Part shown: positions 26,626 through 35,511 of the stretch, in pieces
Layout of the letters: every line of letters starts with the position of its first letter
How positions within the stretch are numbered: position 1 is the stretch's first letter
Origin: Insolitispirillum peregrinum
GTDB taxonomy: Bacteria; Pseudomonadota; Alphaproteobacteria; Rhodospirillales; Rhodospirillaceae
Length of the DNA: 64,000 nt
Assembly (NCBI RefSeq): GCF_042665255.1
Contig: NZ_JBHTCD010000015.1
Direction: 5' to 3' (one strand)
Program-made: the position numbers and the translations under genes
The notes under the pieces: model-generated
Databases searched by the model: none
What the model saw: the letters and a program-made list of their open reading frames with translations, nothing else
Told to the model about the DNA's origin: nothing

Positions 26626-27024
26626 TTAATGCGCGTGGGCGTGACCATCCCCCAGACACTCGCGCTCGTCATGCGGCAAGCCTGCGGCCAGCGTGCCTGC
26701 ACAGTAATCCGCCACCGCCTTGTCCACGTCCTGCTCGGCCGTGGTGAGCAGGAGGGTCTGGCGTTCGGCCAGACGGCGCTGGACGCCCTCGCCGCCGCTG
26801 CCGGCAATGGCAACGTCCACCGCATGCAGCGGATGACGTTCGGGATAGACGCGGGTGTGCCAGACATGCAGGCAGGTCTGCTCGTTCAACTGGATGGCAT
26901 AGGCTTGCACGGGGGGCTGGCCGGGCCAGACATCATACACCGCCCACAGCAAAGCCCGTCCGGCGTGGGGGGAAACGGTGCCATCTTCGCGCACCGCAAC
27001 GGCAATCAGTTTGCGCTCGTCCAT
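26626..27024 (-). CDS. NifX/NifB-type dinitrogenase cofactor-binding domain protein
   Basis: A 132-residue protein whose N-terminal 100 residues resemble the dinitrogenase iron-molybdenum cofactor domain: IAVAVREDGTVSPHAGRALLWAVYDV at the start and GSGGEGVQRRLAERQ later. The ATG at 27024 (MDERKLIAVAV) was preferred over a longer reading because the domain starts there. The last residues are histidine-rich (GDGHAHAH), suggesting metal binding. No other nitrogen-fixation gene is near, so it may be a general metallocluster-handling protein. Confidence 0.75.
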   Translation of the reverse strand: MDERKLIAVAVREDGTVSPHAGRALLWAVYDVWPGQPPVQAYAIQLNEQTCLHVWHTRVYPERHPLHAVDVAIAGSGGEGVQRRLAERQTLLLTTAEQDVDKAVADYCAGTLAAGLPHDERECLGDGHAHAH

Positions 27025-27313
27025 CTCAGGCCTCTGGTTCGGTTCCGGCGGATGCCGGAACGTGACGACAGGAACGGGCATCGCCGGGGTGTCATCCGGG
27101 CGGCCCTTCGCTTGGGGGAGCGTCTGATAACCATAAAGAAAAAGAAGCTTATGAGCCAGTGGCAAAGGGGGCGTCATCTTGTCAGGTCCCGGTGTCTGGG
27201 GCAGACTTGACGCGTCATCAACGAACGCTTTGGAGAGCGCAGCATGAAACGAAAATCGGAGAACACCTCAATGTCCATTGAATTTTGTATCTGTGCACAC
27301 AAGGAATGGTGTC

Positions 27314-28246
27314 GTGACAAGGTCTGTAGATGTCCGCGTTTCTCATGTCGTTAACTTTGCCCTGCTCCTGACTATGGGAGGAGCATGGGGGCTCCATTTT
27401 GTTCTGATAAAGATTTTGTCGGCCGCTGGGGTCAATCTGGATCTGGCATTGCTGCCAACCCTTGGCGGAGTTGCTCTGGTATTTGCCGGGGCTGCGGGAT
27501 TTGCTCGCTCGGAATGGCGCATCAGGCGGTCGTGGCTTGTTTTTCTGCTGATGTGCAGCCTGCTTGGCTATGCGTTCCCGATCTGGCTGGAGCTGTTTGT
27601 CTCCCCCCATATTGATGCGACGCTCTTGACACTGGTGGTCACCAGTACGCCGGTTCTGACCATTGTTGTGGCCTTTGTGTCCCGGATGGGAACGGTGCGG
27701 CTCAATGAGGGCTTTGCGGCGCTGTTGGGGGTGGCGGCAACGTTGATGCTGTTGTTGCCCGATACGGCCCTTCCTGACAGTTCTTCGCGCCTCTTTGTCC
27801 TGCTCGCCTTGGGCGTGCCAGCCAGCTATGCCGTTTACAATATGTACGTGGCGCGTTTCTGGCCCGAGGGGTTGGGGCTTTTCACCATGGCGGCATGGGA
27901 GTCGCTGGCGGCGAGCCTGATCGCGCTGCCCCTGTTTTTGCGCTCTGTTTCGGCAAGCGAACTGGCCAGTCTGGGGGCGCACTGGCAACCACTGTTCGCT
28001 CTGGTCGGAGTGACGGCCATCGAGGTGTGGGCGTTTTTCGAGATCGTCCGTCGGGCGGGAGGCGTCTATGTCTCTTTCGCCAGTTTTGCCGCCCTGGCGG
28101 GAGGCATCGCATGGTCGGCCCTGCTGTTATCGGAAACGATAACGCTGTGGATGATGGTCAGTATGGGGCTGATCGTTGTGTCGCTGCTGTTCTGTGCCAT
28201 GAATCGGGGCACCCCGGAAACAGCGGGGGAGAGTGCAGGGGAATAG
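27314..28246 (+). CDS. EamA-family (DMT) transporter
   Basis: Inner-membrane protein of 310 residues with about ten hydrophobic helices arranged as two EamA repeats. The first begins FALLLTMGGAWGLHFVLIK and the second near VPASYAVYNMYVARF. I chose the GTG at 27314 because AAGGAA lies seven bases before it; a TTG at 27278 is an alternative. Family members export or import small metabolites; the substrate is unknown. It is divergent from the NifX-like gene and convergent with panC. Confidence 0.88.
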   Translation: MTRSVDVRVSHVVNFALLLTMGGAWGLHFVLIKILSAAGVNLDLALLPTLGGVALVFAGAAGFARSEWRIRRSWLVFLLMCSLLGYAFPIWLELFVSPHIDATLLTLVVTSTPVLTIVVAFVSRMGTVRLNEGFAALLGVAATLMLLLPDTALPDSSSRLFVLLALGVPASYAVYNMYVARFWPEGLGLFTMAAWESLAASLIALPLFLRSVSASELASLGAHWQPLFALVGVTAIEVWAFFEIVRRAGGVYVSFASFAALAGGIAWSALLLSETITLWMMVSMGLIVVSLLFCAMNRGTPETAGESAGE

Positions 28247-28248
28247 CA

Positions 28249-28285
28249 CGAACAGGGGGGATGAAACAGACATCCCCCCTGTTCG
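28249..28285. terminator. Bidirectional terminator between the EamA gene and panC
   Basis: Perfect 15 bp arms (28249-28263 and 28271-28285) with a seven-base loop lie between two convergent genes. There is no long T-run on either strand, but the stem is very stable. Confidence 0.7.
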
Positions 28286-28296
28286 ACATGTACGGC

Positions 28297-29175
28297 TTAC
28301 AGCGGGCGCGGTTCGACCGGCAGGTTGTCGATCAGGCGGGTCTTGCCCATGAACACGGCGGCAAACAGCCGGGCCGGACGGTCCAGCCGGTCCATTTCGG
28401 CCAGCGTTTCGGCGTCGCGCAGTTCCAGATAGTCAATCCGGCCAAAGCCCAGCCGCACCAGTTCGTCGGCCACCCAGTCGAGGGCGTCCTGAACCCGCTT
28501 GCCGCCCAGAATGTCCTGTCCGGCCTGCCACAGGCTTTTGTACAGCCGGTTGGCGTTGGCGCGTTCGCTGTCGCTGAGATAGGCATTGCGCGAGGACAGG
28601 GCGAGGCCATCGACTTCGCGGTGGATCGGAGCACCTTCGATGCGGACCGGAATGGCCAGATCGGTGACCATCCGGCGGATGACCATCAGCTGCTGGTAAT
28701 CCTTTTCGCCAAAAATTGCCACGTCGGGCAACACCATCAGCAACAGCTTGCTGACCACCGTCGCCACCCCGCGGAAATGTCCCGGGCGGGCCAGACCACA
28801 CAGGCAATCGACGATCGGGCCGGTGACATCGACCAGCGTAGCATTGCCCTTGGGGTACATGTCTTCGACCGCCGGGGCGAACACCAGACTGGCCCCGGCC
28901 ATTTTGGCCTTGAAGCAGTCTTCTTCCAGCTTGCGCGGATAGGCGTCGAAATCTTCGTTCGGCCCGAACTGGGTCGGATTGACGAACACCGACACCACCA
29001 CCTTGTCGGCCATCATCTTGGCCTGACGGAACAGGCTCATGTGGCCTTCGTGCAAGGCCCCCATGGTGGGAACCAGACCAACGGTCAGCCCCTCGGCCCG
29101 CCATTCGGCGATGCGGGCGCGCAGCTCGGCAACGGTGGTGACAACTTCGATTTTACGTGCGGCAGACAGGCCCAT
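28297..29175 (-). CDS. panC: Pantothenate synthetase
   Basis: Joins pantoate and beta-alanine with ATP to form pantothenate, the CoA precursor. Conserved motifs are PTMGALHEGHMSLF (HIGH-like), FVNPTQFGPNEDFDAYPR and FGEKDYQQLMVIRRM. I chose the ATG at 29175 (MGLSAARKIEVVTT), which follows a GGAAAGGGG ribosome site, giving 292 residues; upstream ATG (29193) and GTG (29199) codons are possible. It lies downstream of panB on the same strand with a 111-base gap. Confidence 0.95.
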   Translation of the reverse strand: MGLSAARKIEVVTTVAELRARIAEWRAEGLTVGLVPTMGALHEGHMSLFRQAKMMADKVVVSVFVNPTQFGPNEDFDAYPRKLEEDCFKAKMAGASLVFAPAVEDMYPKGNATLVDVTGPIVDCLCGLARPGHFRGVATVVSKLLLMVLPDVAIFGEKDYQQLMVIRRMVTDLAIPVRIEGAPIHREVDGLALSSRNAYLSDSERANANRLYKSLWQAGQDILGGKRVQDALDWVADELVRLGFGRIDYLELRDAETLAEMDRLDRPARLFAAVFMGKTRLIDNLPVEPRPL

Positions 29176-29286
29176 CCCCGGCCCCTTTCCCATCAACACA
29201 ATACAGAGATTTTTACCAACACTCGGGACCGGGACGGTGCACCACGGGGGATGGTGGCACCGTGCTCTGGTCAGGCAGCCCCTGTA

Positions 29287-30111
29287 TTATCCCTTTTTGA
29301 CCCCGAAGCAATACTCGGCAGACGGAAAGGCACGGCTGCGGACTTCGTCGGCATAGGTGGCGGCGGCGTCGCTGACCGTACTGGCGAGGTCGGCATAGCG
29401 TTTGACGAACTTCGGGCGGAAGTCGGTGAACAGGCCCAGAATGTCTTCGCTGACCAGCACCTGACCGTCACAGGCGGGCGAGGCTCCGATGCCGATGGTC
29501 ACGGCGTTGACGCTGGCGGTAATTTCCCGCGCCAGCTGCTCGACGGTGCCCTCGATCACCATGGCAAAGGCTCCGGCATCGGAAATGGCCTGCGCGTCCC
29601 GGCGAATCTTGTCGGCTTCGGCTTCCCCGCGTCCGCGCGAGCGGAAGCCGCCAAAGGCGTTGACATGTTGCGGGGTCAGGCCGACGTGGCCGACCACCGG
29701 CACGCCCCGGCGGACCAGAAACTCGACCGTTTCGGCCATTTCCTCGCCACCTTCCAGCTTGACGGCGGCGGCTCCGCTTTCGGACAGCACGCGGGCCGCG
29801 TTGCGAAAGGCCTGGGCGGGGCTTTCCTGATAGCTGCCGAACGGCATGTCCACCACCACCATCGCCTGCTGCGATCCCCGGACGACGGCCGCCCCGTGGG
29901 CAATCATCATCTCGAGGGTCACCGGCAGGGTGGTGTCCATGCCGTACAGGACCATCCCGAGAGAATCACCGACCAACAGCATGTCCACATGCGGGTCGAA
30001 CAGTTTGGCCATCGGGGCGGTATAGGCTGTCAGCATCACCACCGGCTGCCCGTTCTTGTGGGCAACAATATCGACCACCGTCTGGCGCTTGATCTGGGCT
30101 TGGGCGCTCAC
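29287..30111 (-). CDS. panB: 3-methyl-2-oxobutanoate hydroxymethyltransferase
   Basis: Transfers a hydroxymethyl group from methylene-tetrahydrofolate to ketoisovalerate, the first step to pantothenate. The GTG at 30111 (MSAQAQIKRQTVVDI) has an AAGGGAG ribosome site and gives 274 residues, the usual length. Conserved segments are VMLTAYTAPMAKLFD, MLLVGDSLGMVLYG, MPFGSYQ, KLEGG and VGHVGLTPQ. With panC and coaBC it gives much of the CoA route within 10 kb. Confidence 0.95.
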   Translation of the reverse strand: MSAQAQIKRQTVVDIVAHKNGQPVVMLTAYTAPMAKLFDPHVDMLLVGDSLGMVLYGMDTTLPVTLEMMIAHGAAVVRGSQQAMVVVDMPFGSYQESPAQAFRNAARVLSESGAAAVKLEGGEEMAETVEFLVRRGVPVVGHVGLTPQHVNAFGGFRSRGRGEAEADKIRRDAQAISDAGAFAMVIEGTVEQLAREITASVNAVTIGIGASPACDGQVLVSEDILGLFTDFRPKFVKRYADLASTVSDAAATYADEVRSRAFPSAEYCFGVKKG

Positions 30112-30269
30112 CGTCGTATCTCCCTTGGGTGCCGGGGGTTTTTCTCCGTCGCGGGAGGCAACGGAAGGGCACCATCTTGTCATGCTCTGCGGGCCGCCAG
30201 CGGCTGCGGGCGGCGGGGAAGCCGTTGTAGCGTGTTTTCAGACCTCACGAAAGCGCAAAGCCCACGGCC

Positions 30270-31007
30270 TTAACCTCCATCCCGGCCATCGGCAATGCGG
30301 TGCAGGCCGTCCCGGTCCAGCAGGTCGACAATACCGGGAGACGGCAGGGCAATCAGGCCGTCCTTTTTCATGGTGGTCAGGGTGCGGCTGACTGTTTCGA
30401 TGGTCAGCCCCAGATAGTCGGCCATGTCGAGGCGACTCATTGGTACCGCAATCGGGCTGGGCGGGTCCTGGCGGGCGACGGCCCGGCGCGACAGCATCAG
30501 CAGGAAGTGGGAAATCTTTTCGCGGGCGCTCATCCGGCCCAGCAACAGCATCTGTTCCTGTGCGAAAGCCAGCTCCATCACCAGCCGGGTGCGCAGGCGC
30601 TGTTCCAGCTCGGGCGTGGTGGCCAGCAGGGCTTTCATCCGCTGTTCGGAAAAGCGGCACAGGGTGGAAGGCGAAATGGCCTCGGCGGTGTAGCCATAGG
30701 CACCGCTGGGGGAAAAGCCAAAAAAATCACCGGGAAACAGAAAGCCGATCACTTGCCGACGGCCATCGGACAACAGCTTGGACAGCTTGATGCAGCCCTG
30801 GACCACCGAATAGATGTTTTCGGCGTTATCCCCTTCACGAAATACGGTTTCCTGGGCTTCACAGGTCAAATTTCCCCGAATCGAGCGCAACCGCCGCAGG
30901 CCTTCGGGACTCAAGCCAGCGCAGAACGCGCTGTCTTCCAGATCACAACACCGACAAAGGGGGCCGCTGTCCGCGACCAGCTTCAGCAGAGGATCAGGAC
31001 CGTTCAC
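30270..31007 (-). CDS. fnr: FNR-type oxygen-responsive regulator
   Basis: CRP/FNR-family activator of 245 residues. The N-terminus holds CRCCDLEDSAFC (starting at Cys18), and LTCEAQETVF in the sensor core supplies the fourth ligand, the pattern for an oxygen-labile 4Fe-4S cluster. The C-terminal HTH is MADYLGLTIETVSRTLTTMKKDG, with the FNR-type E-SR recognition residues. It overlaps the ccoS stop by 14 bases, so it is cotranscribed with the oxidase assembly genes. It probably controls cbb3 oxidase and other microaerobic genes. FnrN or FixK-like are alternative names. Confidence 0.9.
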   Translation of the reverse strand: MNGPDPLLKLVADSGPLCRCCDLEDSAFCAGLSPEGLRRLRSIRGNLTCEAQETVFREGDNAENIYSVVQGCIKLSKLLSDGRRQVIGFLFPGDFFGFSPSGAYGYTAEAISPSTLCRFSEQRMKALLATTPELEQRLRTRLVMELAFAQEQMLLLGRMSAREKISHFLLMLSRRAVARQDPPSPIAVPMSRLDMADYLGLTIETVSRTLTTMKKDGLIALPSPGIVDLLDRDGLHRIADGRDGG

Positions 31008-31215
31008 CCGGTTTCTCCGTTACCGTGGAAGGGGGTGGCGCTGGTTCTGCCGGGCGGGCAGGGGGAGCCAGCATGTCATCATCATCGTACAGAATGCGGT
31101 TGGCAGCACCGTCGAGGTCATCAAACTGGCCGCTCTTCAGGGCCCACAAGAACCCGACCAGCCCCATCAGCCCAAGAAGCAGTGCAACCGGGATCAACAT
31201 CAACAACGAAGTCAC
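30994..31215 (-). CDS. ccoS: cbb3-type cytochrome oxidase maturation protein CcoS
   Basis: Small single-span membrane protein of 73 residues (FixS). The N-terminal helix MLIPVALLLGLMGLVGFLWALKSGQ is followed by the family signature FDDLDGAANRILYDDD and a proline-rich tail. It is needed to place heme and copper in the cbb3 oxidase. Its ATG overlaps the ccoI stop (ATGA at 31212-31215), and it overlaps the regulator gene downstream. Confidence 0.93.
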   Translation of the reverse strand: MTSLLMLIPVALLLGLMGLVGFLWALKSGQFDDLDGAANRILYDDDDMLAPPARPAEPAPPPSTVTEKPGERS

Positions 31216-33605
31216 GACGGCCGTCCTTTCACCAGACGCATGGCATTGGCAATGACCAGCACCGACGAACTGCTCATGGCAATCGATGCAATCAGGGGCG
31301 TCACCATGCCCATGACAGCCATCGGAATGGTGACAGCATTATACGCCAATGCCAGCCCAAAGTTACCCCTAACCAGACGATCACTTTTTTTGGCGACCTC
31401 CAGCACTTCCAGCACCGGCGACAGGCGTTCGCCCTGAAAGACGGCATCGGCAGCGGTCTGGCTGACATCGACGGCGGTGGAGGGCGACAGCGACACGGTG
31501 GCGGCGGCCAGCGCCGGGGCATCGTTCAGACCATCCCCGACCATCAGCACCTTGCGGCCTGCGCCCTGCAGCTTTTCCAGTCGGGCACACTTGTCGGCGG
31601 GGGAGGCTTCGGCCTGCCAGTGCGAGATACCCAGCGCGGTGGCCATCCGGCGCACCACCGGCTCGCGGTCGCCGGACAGCAGTTCGACCTGAATGCCCTT
31701 GCCCTGCAGGGCGCGCACCACCTCGGCGGCATCGGGGCGCAGGGCGTCACTGAAGCGGAATTGCACCGCCTCCCGACCCGGGCGACGCAGCCACAGCTCC
31801 GGCCCTTCGCTGGTGATGCCCTGCTCGTGGCTGACCGCACAAAAACTGCGGCTGCCCAGCAGGGTTTCCCCATCGGCCTGCACCATGCGCAGACCCTTGC
31901 CGGGGATTTCCTCAATCCCGTCCAGCACCGGCGCCAGACAACTGCTGACCAGCGCCCGCGACAGCGGGTGGCGGCTGTTCGCAGCCATGCCGGCGGCAAT
32001 CCGCAGGTCTTCGGTGCTCCATGGGGCGCTGTCGGGGCGTTCGAGAACCGGCTTGCCCAGGGTCAGGGTGCCGGTCTTGTCAAACACCACCGTATCGACG
32101 GCGGTCAGGCGTTCCAGAGCGGTGGCGGACTTCAGCAGGACTCCCCGGCGCAGCAGGCGGCCCGAGGCAATCACCTGCACCACCGGCACGGCCAGCGCAA
32201 TGGCGCACGGGCAGGTGATGATCAGCACCGACACCGCCGTCAGCAGGGCCTGTTGCCAGGGGGCGGTGGTAAAGATCATCCAGCCGCTGAAGGTCAGCAA
32301 GGCCATGATGTGCACCACCGGGGCGTAATAGCGCGCCACCCGGTCGGCCAGCGCGACATAGGACGCCCGGCCCTGCTCGGCGACTTCCATCATGCGGACG
32401 ATTTCGGCCAGCAGGGTGCCTTCACCCACCGCCTGTACCGTCAGCTGCAACGGGCTGGACAGGTTCATCGTTCCGGCAAACACCTTGTCGCCGGTCTTGA
32501 TGCTGACCGGCAGGGATTCGCCGGTGATCAGGCTGGTATCGACATCGGACTGACCATCGCGCACCACGCCATCAACGCCAATGCGTTCGCCAGCGGCGAC
32601 CAGCACCACCATTCCGACCTCTACCTGCCGGGGCGGCAGCACCACGCGGCTGCCGTCGTCGCGCAGGACGGTCACCGCCTGCGCCCCCAGCGCCAGCAGA
32701 TGTTCGGCGGCCGAGCGGGCCTGTCCACGCGCCCGGCTGTCGAGATAGCGCCCGATCAGCAGGAAAAACAGCAGGGTGACGGCAGCATCAAAATAGGCGT
32801 GATGGCCGCCGTGGATGGTTTCCCACAGGCTCATCAGGGCGGCCAGCATCACCCCCAGGGTGATCGGCACATCCATGTTGGTGCGGCCATTGCGCAGGGC
32901 CGCCAGTGCCGAGCGTGAAAAGGGCCGGATGGTGTAGGCAATGGTCGGAAAGGCAATCAGGGCCGACAGCCAGTGGAACATGTCACGGGTGTATTCCCCC
33001 ATGTCCACCCCGGCCCAGATGGACACCGACAGCAACATGACGTTGCCCGCCGCAAACCCGGCGACGGCCATGCAGCGCAGCAGTTCCTTTTCGTGGCGGA
33101 CGGTTTCCAGATTGAGGGCGGCGGGATCATAGGGCACCAGACGATAGCCGATGCGGTTGATCGGCTCGACCAGCGCACTGGCGCTGCCGTCTCCCTGCCA
33201 GCGCAGGATCAGGCGGCGGGTGGTCATGTTCATCCGCGCCTGCACAACGTCTGGCTGGCGGCCAAGAATGGTTTCGATCAACCAGACACAGGCGGCGCAA
33301 TGGATGCCTTCGACCATCAGATGCAGGGTGTGGATGCCGTCGCTGTCGGTCTGGACATGGGCCGACAGGTCGGTTTCTGCCTCGTGATCCTCGGGGCGCA
33401 AGGGTTTGCTGTCCGGATCAATGCAGCGGCGCTGGTAATAGCTGGACAGGCCCAGCCCATTGACCAGCTCATAGGCCGCCTTGCAGCCGCGACAGCAAAA
33501 ATCATCGCTGCTGCCCTCCGGATGGGTTCCGTCGTCGCTCAGGATCGGGCTGCCGCAGTGCAGGCAGACTTTCGGGCTGATGTCGGGGGCGGAGGAGGCA
33601 GACAT
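31212..33605 (-). CDS. ccoI: Copper-transporting P1B-type ATPase CcoI
   Basis: Copper pump (FixI) required for cbb3 oxidase assembly. The ATG at 33605 gives 797 residues. The N-terminus has two cysteine-rich stretches (CLHCGSPI and CCRGCKAAYELV), then an HMA domain with GIHCAACVWLIE. The membrane metal site is CPCAIALAVP, the phosphorylation site DKTGTL and the hinge GDGLNDAPALAAA. Eight membrane segments are expected. It lies between ccoH and ccoS, as in other ccoGHIS groups. Confidence 0.95.
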   Translation of the reverse strand: MSASSAPDISPKVCLHCGSPILSDDGTHPEGSSDDFCCRGCKAAYELVNGLGLSSYYQRRCIDPDSKPLRPEDHEAETDLSAHVQTDSDGIHTLHLMVEGIHCAACVWLIETILGRQPDVVQARMNMTTRRLILRWQGDGSASALVEPINRIGYRLVPYDPAALNLETVRHEKELLRCMAVAGFAAGNVMLLSVSIWAGVDMGEYTRDMFHWLSALIAFPTIAYTIRPFSRSALAALRNGRTNMDVPITLGVMLAALMSLWETIHGGHHAYFDAAVTLLFFLLIGRYLDSRARGQARSAAEHLLALGAQAVTVLRDDGSRVVLPPRQVEVGMVVLVAAGERIGVDGVVRDGQSDVDTSLITGESLPVSIKTGDKVFAGTMNLSSPLQLTVQAVGEGTLLAEIVRMMEVAEQGRASYVALADRVARYYAPVVHIMALLTFSGWMIFTTAPWQQALLTAVSVLIITCPCAIALAVPVVQVIASGRLLRRGVLLKSATALERLTAVDTVVFDKTGTLTLGKPVLERPDSAPWSTEDLRIAAGMAANSRHPLSRALVSSCLAPVLDGIEEIPGKGLRMVQADGETLLGSRSFCAVSHEQGITSEGPELWLRRPGREAVQFRFSDALRPDAAEVVRALQGKGIQVELLSGDREPVVRRMATALGISHWQAEASPADKCARLEKLQGAGRKVLMVGDGLNDAPALAAATVSLSPSTAVDVSQTAADAVFQGERLSPVLEVLEVAKKSDRLVRGNFGLALAYNAVTIPMAVMGMVTPLIASIAMSSSSVLVIANAMRLVKGRPS

Positions 33606-33741
33606 GGCGAACCTCTTGCAACATGAACGCACAGACCGGAAAGCGGTACTGCGGCGCTTTCCGGGGAGATGTCATGCGGTCAACAGACGGGACGTGTGGC
33701 GTTGGGGGCAGGTGGCCGGGGGGCAGATGGCCGGGCCTGCG

Positions 33742-34248
33742 TCAGCGCACGTCGATGCGGTCGCGCAGGCGATAGCTGTCCTGCCCATGGCGGGCCATCA
33801 GGCGGATTTCCCACTGGCCGGGCATCGCCAGTTCGACGGTACGAGCATAAAAGCCGGGCGAAACCGGGTCCAGCGTCACCGACTGGTCATAGCCTTCCAG
33901 AGTCGGGCGGCGGATCTGCAACTGGGCTTCCATACCTTCGATCGGGGCACCGTTCTTGTCCTTGATGGTCAGGCTCAGGCGGACCAGACGCGGGCCGTTG
34001 GCGGCATCGGCGGTGGTCTGGGCGGATTCGGCCCCCAGTTGCACCGACCAGCCGAGGGTCTTCTGCTTTTCTTCGGCGGCGATCAGGGCGTTGTAGCTGT
34101 TGCCTTCTTCATAGGCATGGCGGGTTTCCAGACCGTTGAAGGTCGAGGTCGAGAAGTACAGCATGGCGGCGTTGACCGACAGAACCACCATGAACATGCC
34201 AACGAAGATCCACGGATACCACCAGCCATCGGGGCGCTGCTTAACCAT
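33742..34248 (-). CDS. ccoH: cbb3-type cytochrome oxidase accessory protein CcoH
   Basis: FixH-like membrane protein of 168 residues. One N-terminal helix (WYPWIFVGMFMVVLSVNAAMLYF) is followed by ETRHAYEEGNSYN, diagnostic of the family, and an Ig-like periplasmic domain. It helps assemble the cbb3 oxidase. It is the first gene of the set here. ccoG, which usually precedes it, is absent; a DnaJ-like gene lies upstream instead. A perfect tandem duplication of TTCATCGTACCGGG (34260-34287) sits in its leader. Confidence 0.92.
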   Translation of the reverse strand: MVKQRPDGWWYPWIFVGMFMVVLSVNAAMLYFSTSTFNGLETRHAYEEGNSYNALIAAEEKQKTLGWSVQLGAESAQTTADAANGPRLVRLSLTIKDKNGAPIEGMEAQLQIRRPTLEGYDQSVTLDPVSPGFYARTVELAMPGQWEIRLMARHGQDSYRLRDRIDVR

Positions 34249-34461
34249 GAAGAGTCCTTTTCATCGTACCGGGTTCATCGTACCGGGAGAAACGCGAGCC
34301 GCGCCGGGCGCGGGATGTCCGGGTGCGGAACGTCCGGTCTTGGCCGGAAGCCCCTTCCTTTACCACGGCCATTGCCAGAACACATCCCCTGCGGCGAGCG
34401 GGGCTGCCCTACATTTTGGTAACGGTTGCCTCTGGCAACACGGGTTGGCAACGGCCGGATA

Positions 34462-35445
34462 TCAGTCCAGTCCCAGTTTGGCGCGCAGGGCGGCAATCAC
34501 TCCGCTGCTGCCGCCTTCGTGATGCAGCTTGCTGACCATTGATTTCAGTTTGGGATCTGCCGGGTCGTCCAGCACGATCTTCAGCTTGCACAACTGGTCG
34601 CCGCGTCCGCTTTCCGGTTTGCCATCCCTGGGGATGCCCTTGCCGCGCAGACGCAGGGTGGTGCCGGTGTTTGATCCTTCGGGGACGGTGACCGTCACCT
34701 TGCCATCAACGGTCGGCACGGTGATTTTGGCCCCCAGCACGGCTTCGGTCAGGGAAACCGGGATGTCGGCCACCACGTCCACGCCCTCGCGGCGGAAAAC
34801 ACCGTGGGGACTGACGGTGACCTCGACCAGCGCATCGCCGTCGGGGCCGCCATGCATGCCGGGGGCTCCCATGCCTTTCAGGCGCAGAATCTTGCCGGTT
34901 TCGCTGGCCGGGGGCACCTTGACCGAAACGGTTTTGCCGCCGCTGAGGGTGATCTGGCGCGAGCAGCCCATGGCAGCGTCCTCAAAGCTGACCGTTACCG
35001 GATAGCGGGTGTCGGTGCCACGCTTGGGTGAGGTGTGCTGACGTCCGCCCGGTCCGCGACCCGCCGCAAACGGAGAGTCGTCCTCGTCGTTCAGCAGGTC
35101 TTCAAACCACCAGGTGTTTTGTCCCCGGTTGTTGTTGGTGCGCCCGCCAAAGCCCGCACCGCCAAAGCCGCCACCACCAAAACCAGACGAACGGCGCTGG
35201 CCGGTGTGGGCGCGCCGCCGCTCGTGGCCTTCGGCATCGATTTCACCCCGGTCAAACCGCTTGCGCTTGTCGTCATCCGACAGCAGTTCATAGGCGGCCG
35301 AGACTTCCTTGAAGCGGTCTTCCGCTTTCGGGTCGTTGGGGTTCAGGTCCGGGTGCAGTGTCCGCGCCAGCTTGCGATAGGCGGTCTTGATCTCGCTTTG
35401 GGTGGCGGTTCGGCCAACGCCGAGCAGCTCGTAGGGGTCCCGCAT
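34462..35445 (-). CDS. DnaJ-class co-chaperone (CbpA-like)
   Basis: Type II J-protein of 327 residues. The J domain is at residues 1-70 with the HPD triad in LHPDLNPNDPKAEDRFKEV. A glycine- and arginine-rich linker containing GFGGGGFGGAGFGG follows, then two C-terminal substrate-binding beta domains (TVSFEDAAMGCSRQITL, VTVPEGSNTGTTLRLRGKG). The four-repeat zinc finger of true DnaJ is missing. It stimulates DnaK ATPase, and E. coli CbpA also binds DNA. It is monocistronic as far as I can see. Confidence 0.92.
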   Translation of the reverse strand: MRDPYELLGVGRTATQSEIKTAYRKLARTLHPDLNPNDPKAEDRFKEVSAAYELLSDDDKRKRFDRGEIDAEGHERRRAHTGQRRSSGFGGGGFGGAGFGGRTNNNRGQNTWWFEDLLNDEDDSPFAAGRGPGGRQHTSPKRGTDTRYPVTVSFEDAAMGCSRQITLSGGKTVSVKVPPASETGKILRLKGMGAPGMHGGPDGDALVEVTVSPHGVFRREGVDVVADIPVSLTEAVLGAKITVPTVDGKVTVTVPEGSNTGTTLRLRGKGIPRDGKPESGRGDQLCKLKIVLDDPADPKLKSMVSKLHHEGGSSGVIAALRAKLGLD

Positions 35446-35511
35446 GGCAGAGCCTCAGCTCCCTTGAATAAACAGTACAGACAGTGGCGGCAGGGTGGTC
35501 AGGGCAGGGGG

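Noticed and set aside
27895..30273. Plus-strand 792-codon frame across panC and panB
   Set aside because: Overlaps two certain minus-strand genes and part of the EamA gene; no family features.
30300..32918. Plus-strand 872-codon frame opposite fnr, ccoS and ccoI
   Set aside because: Shadow of well-supported genes; Gln/His/Gly-rich with no domain.
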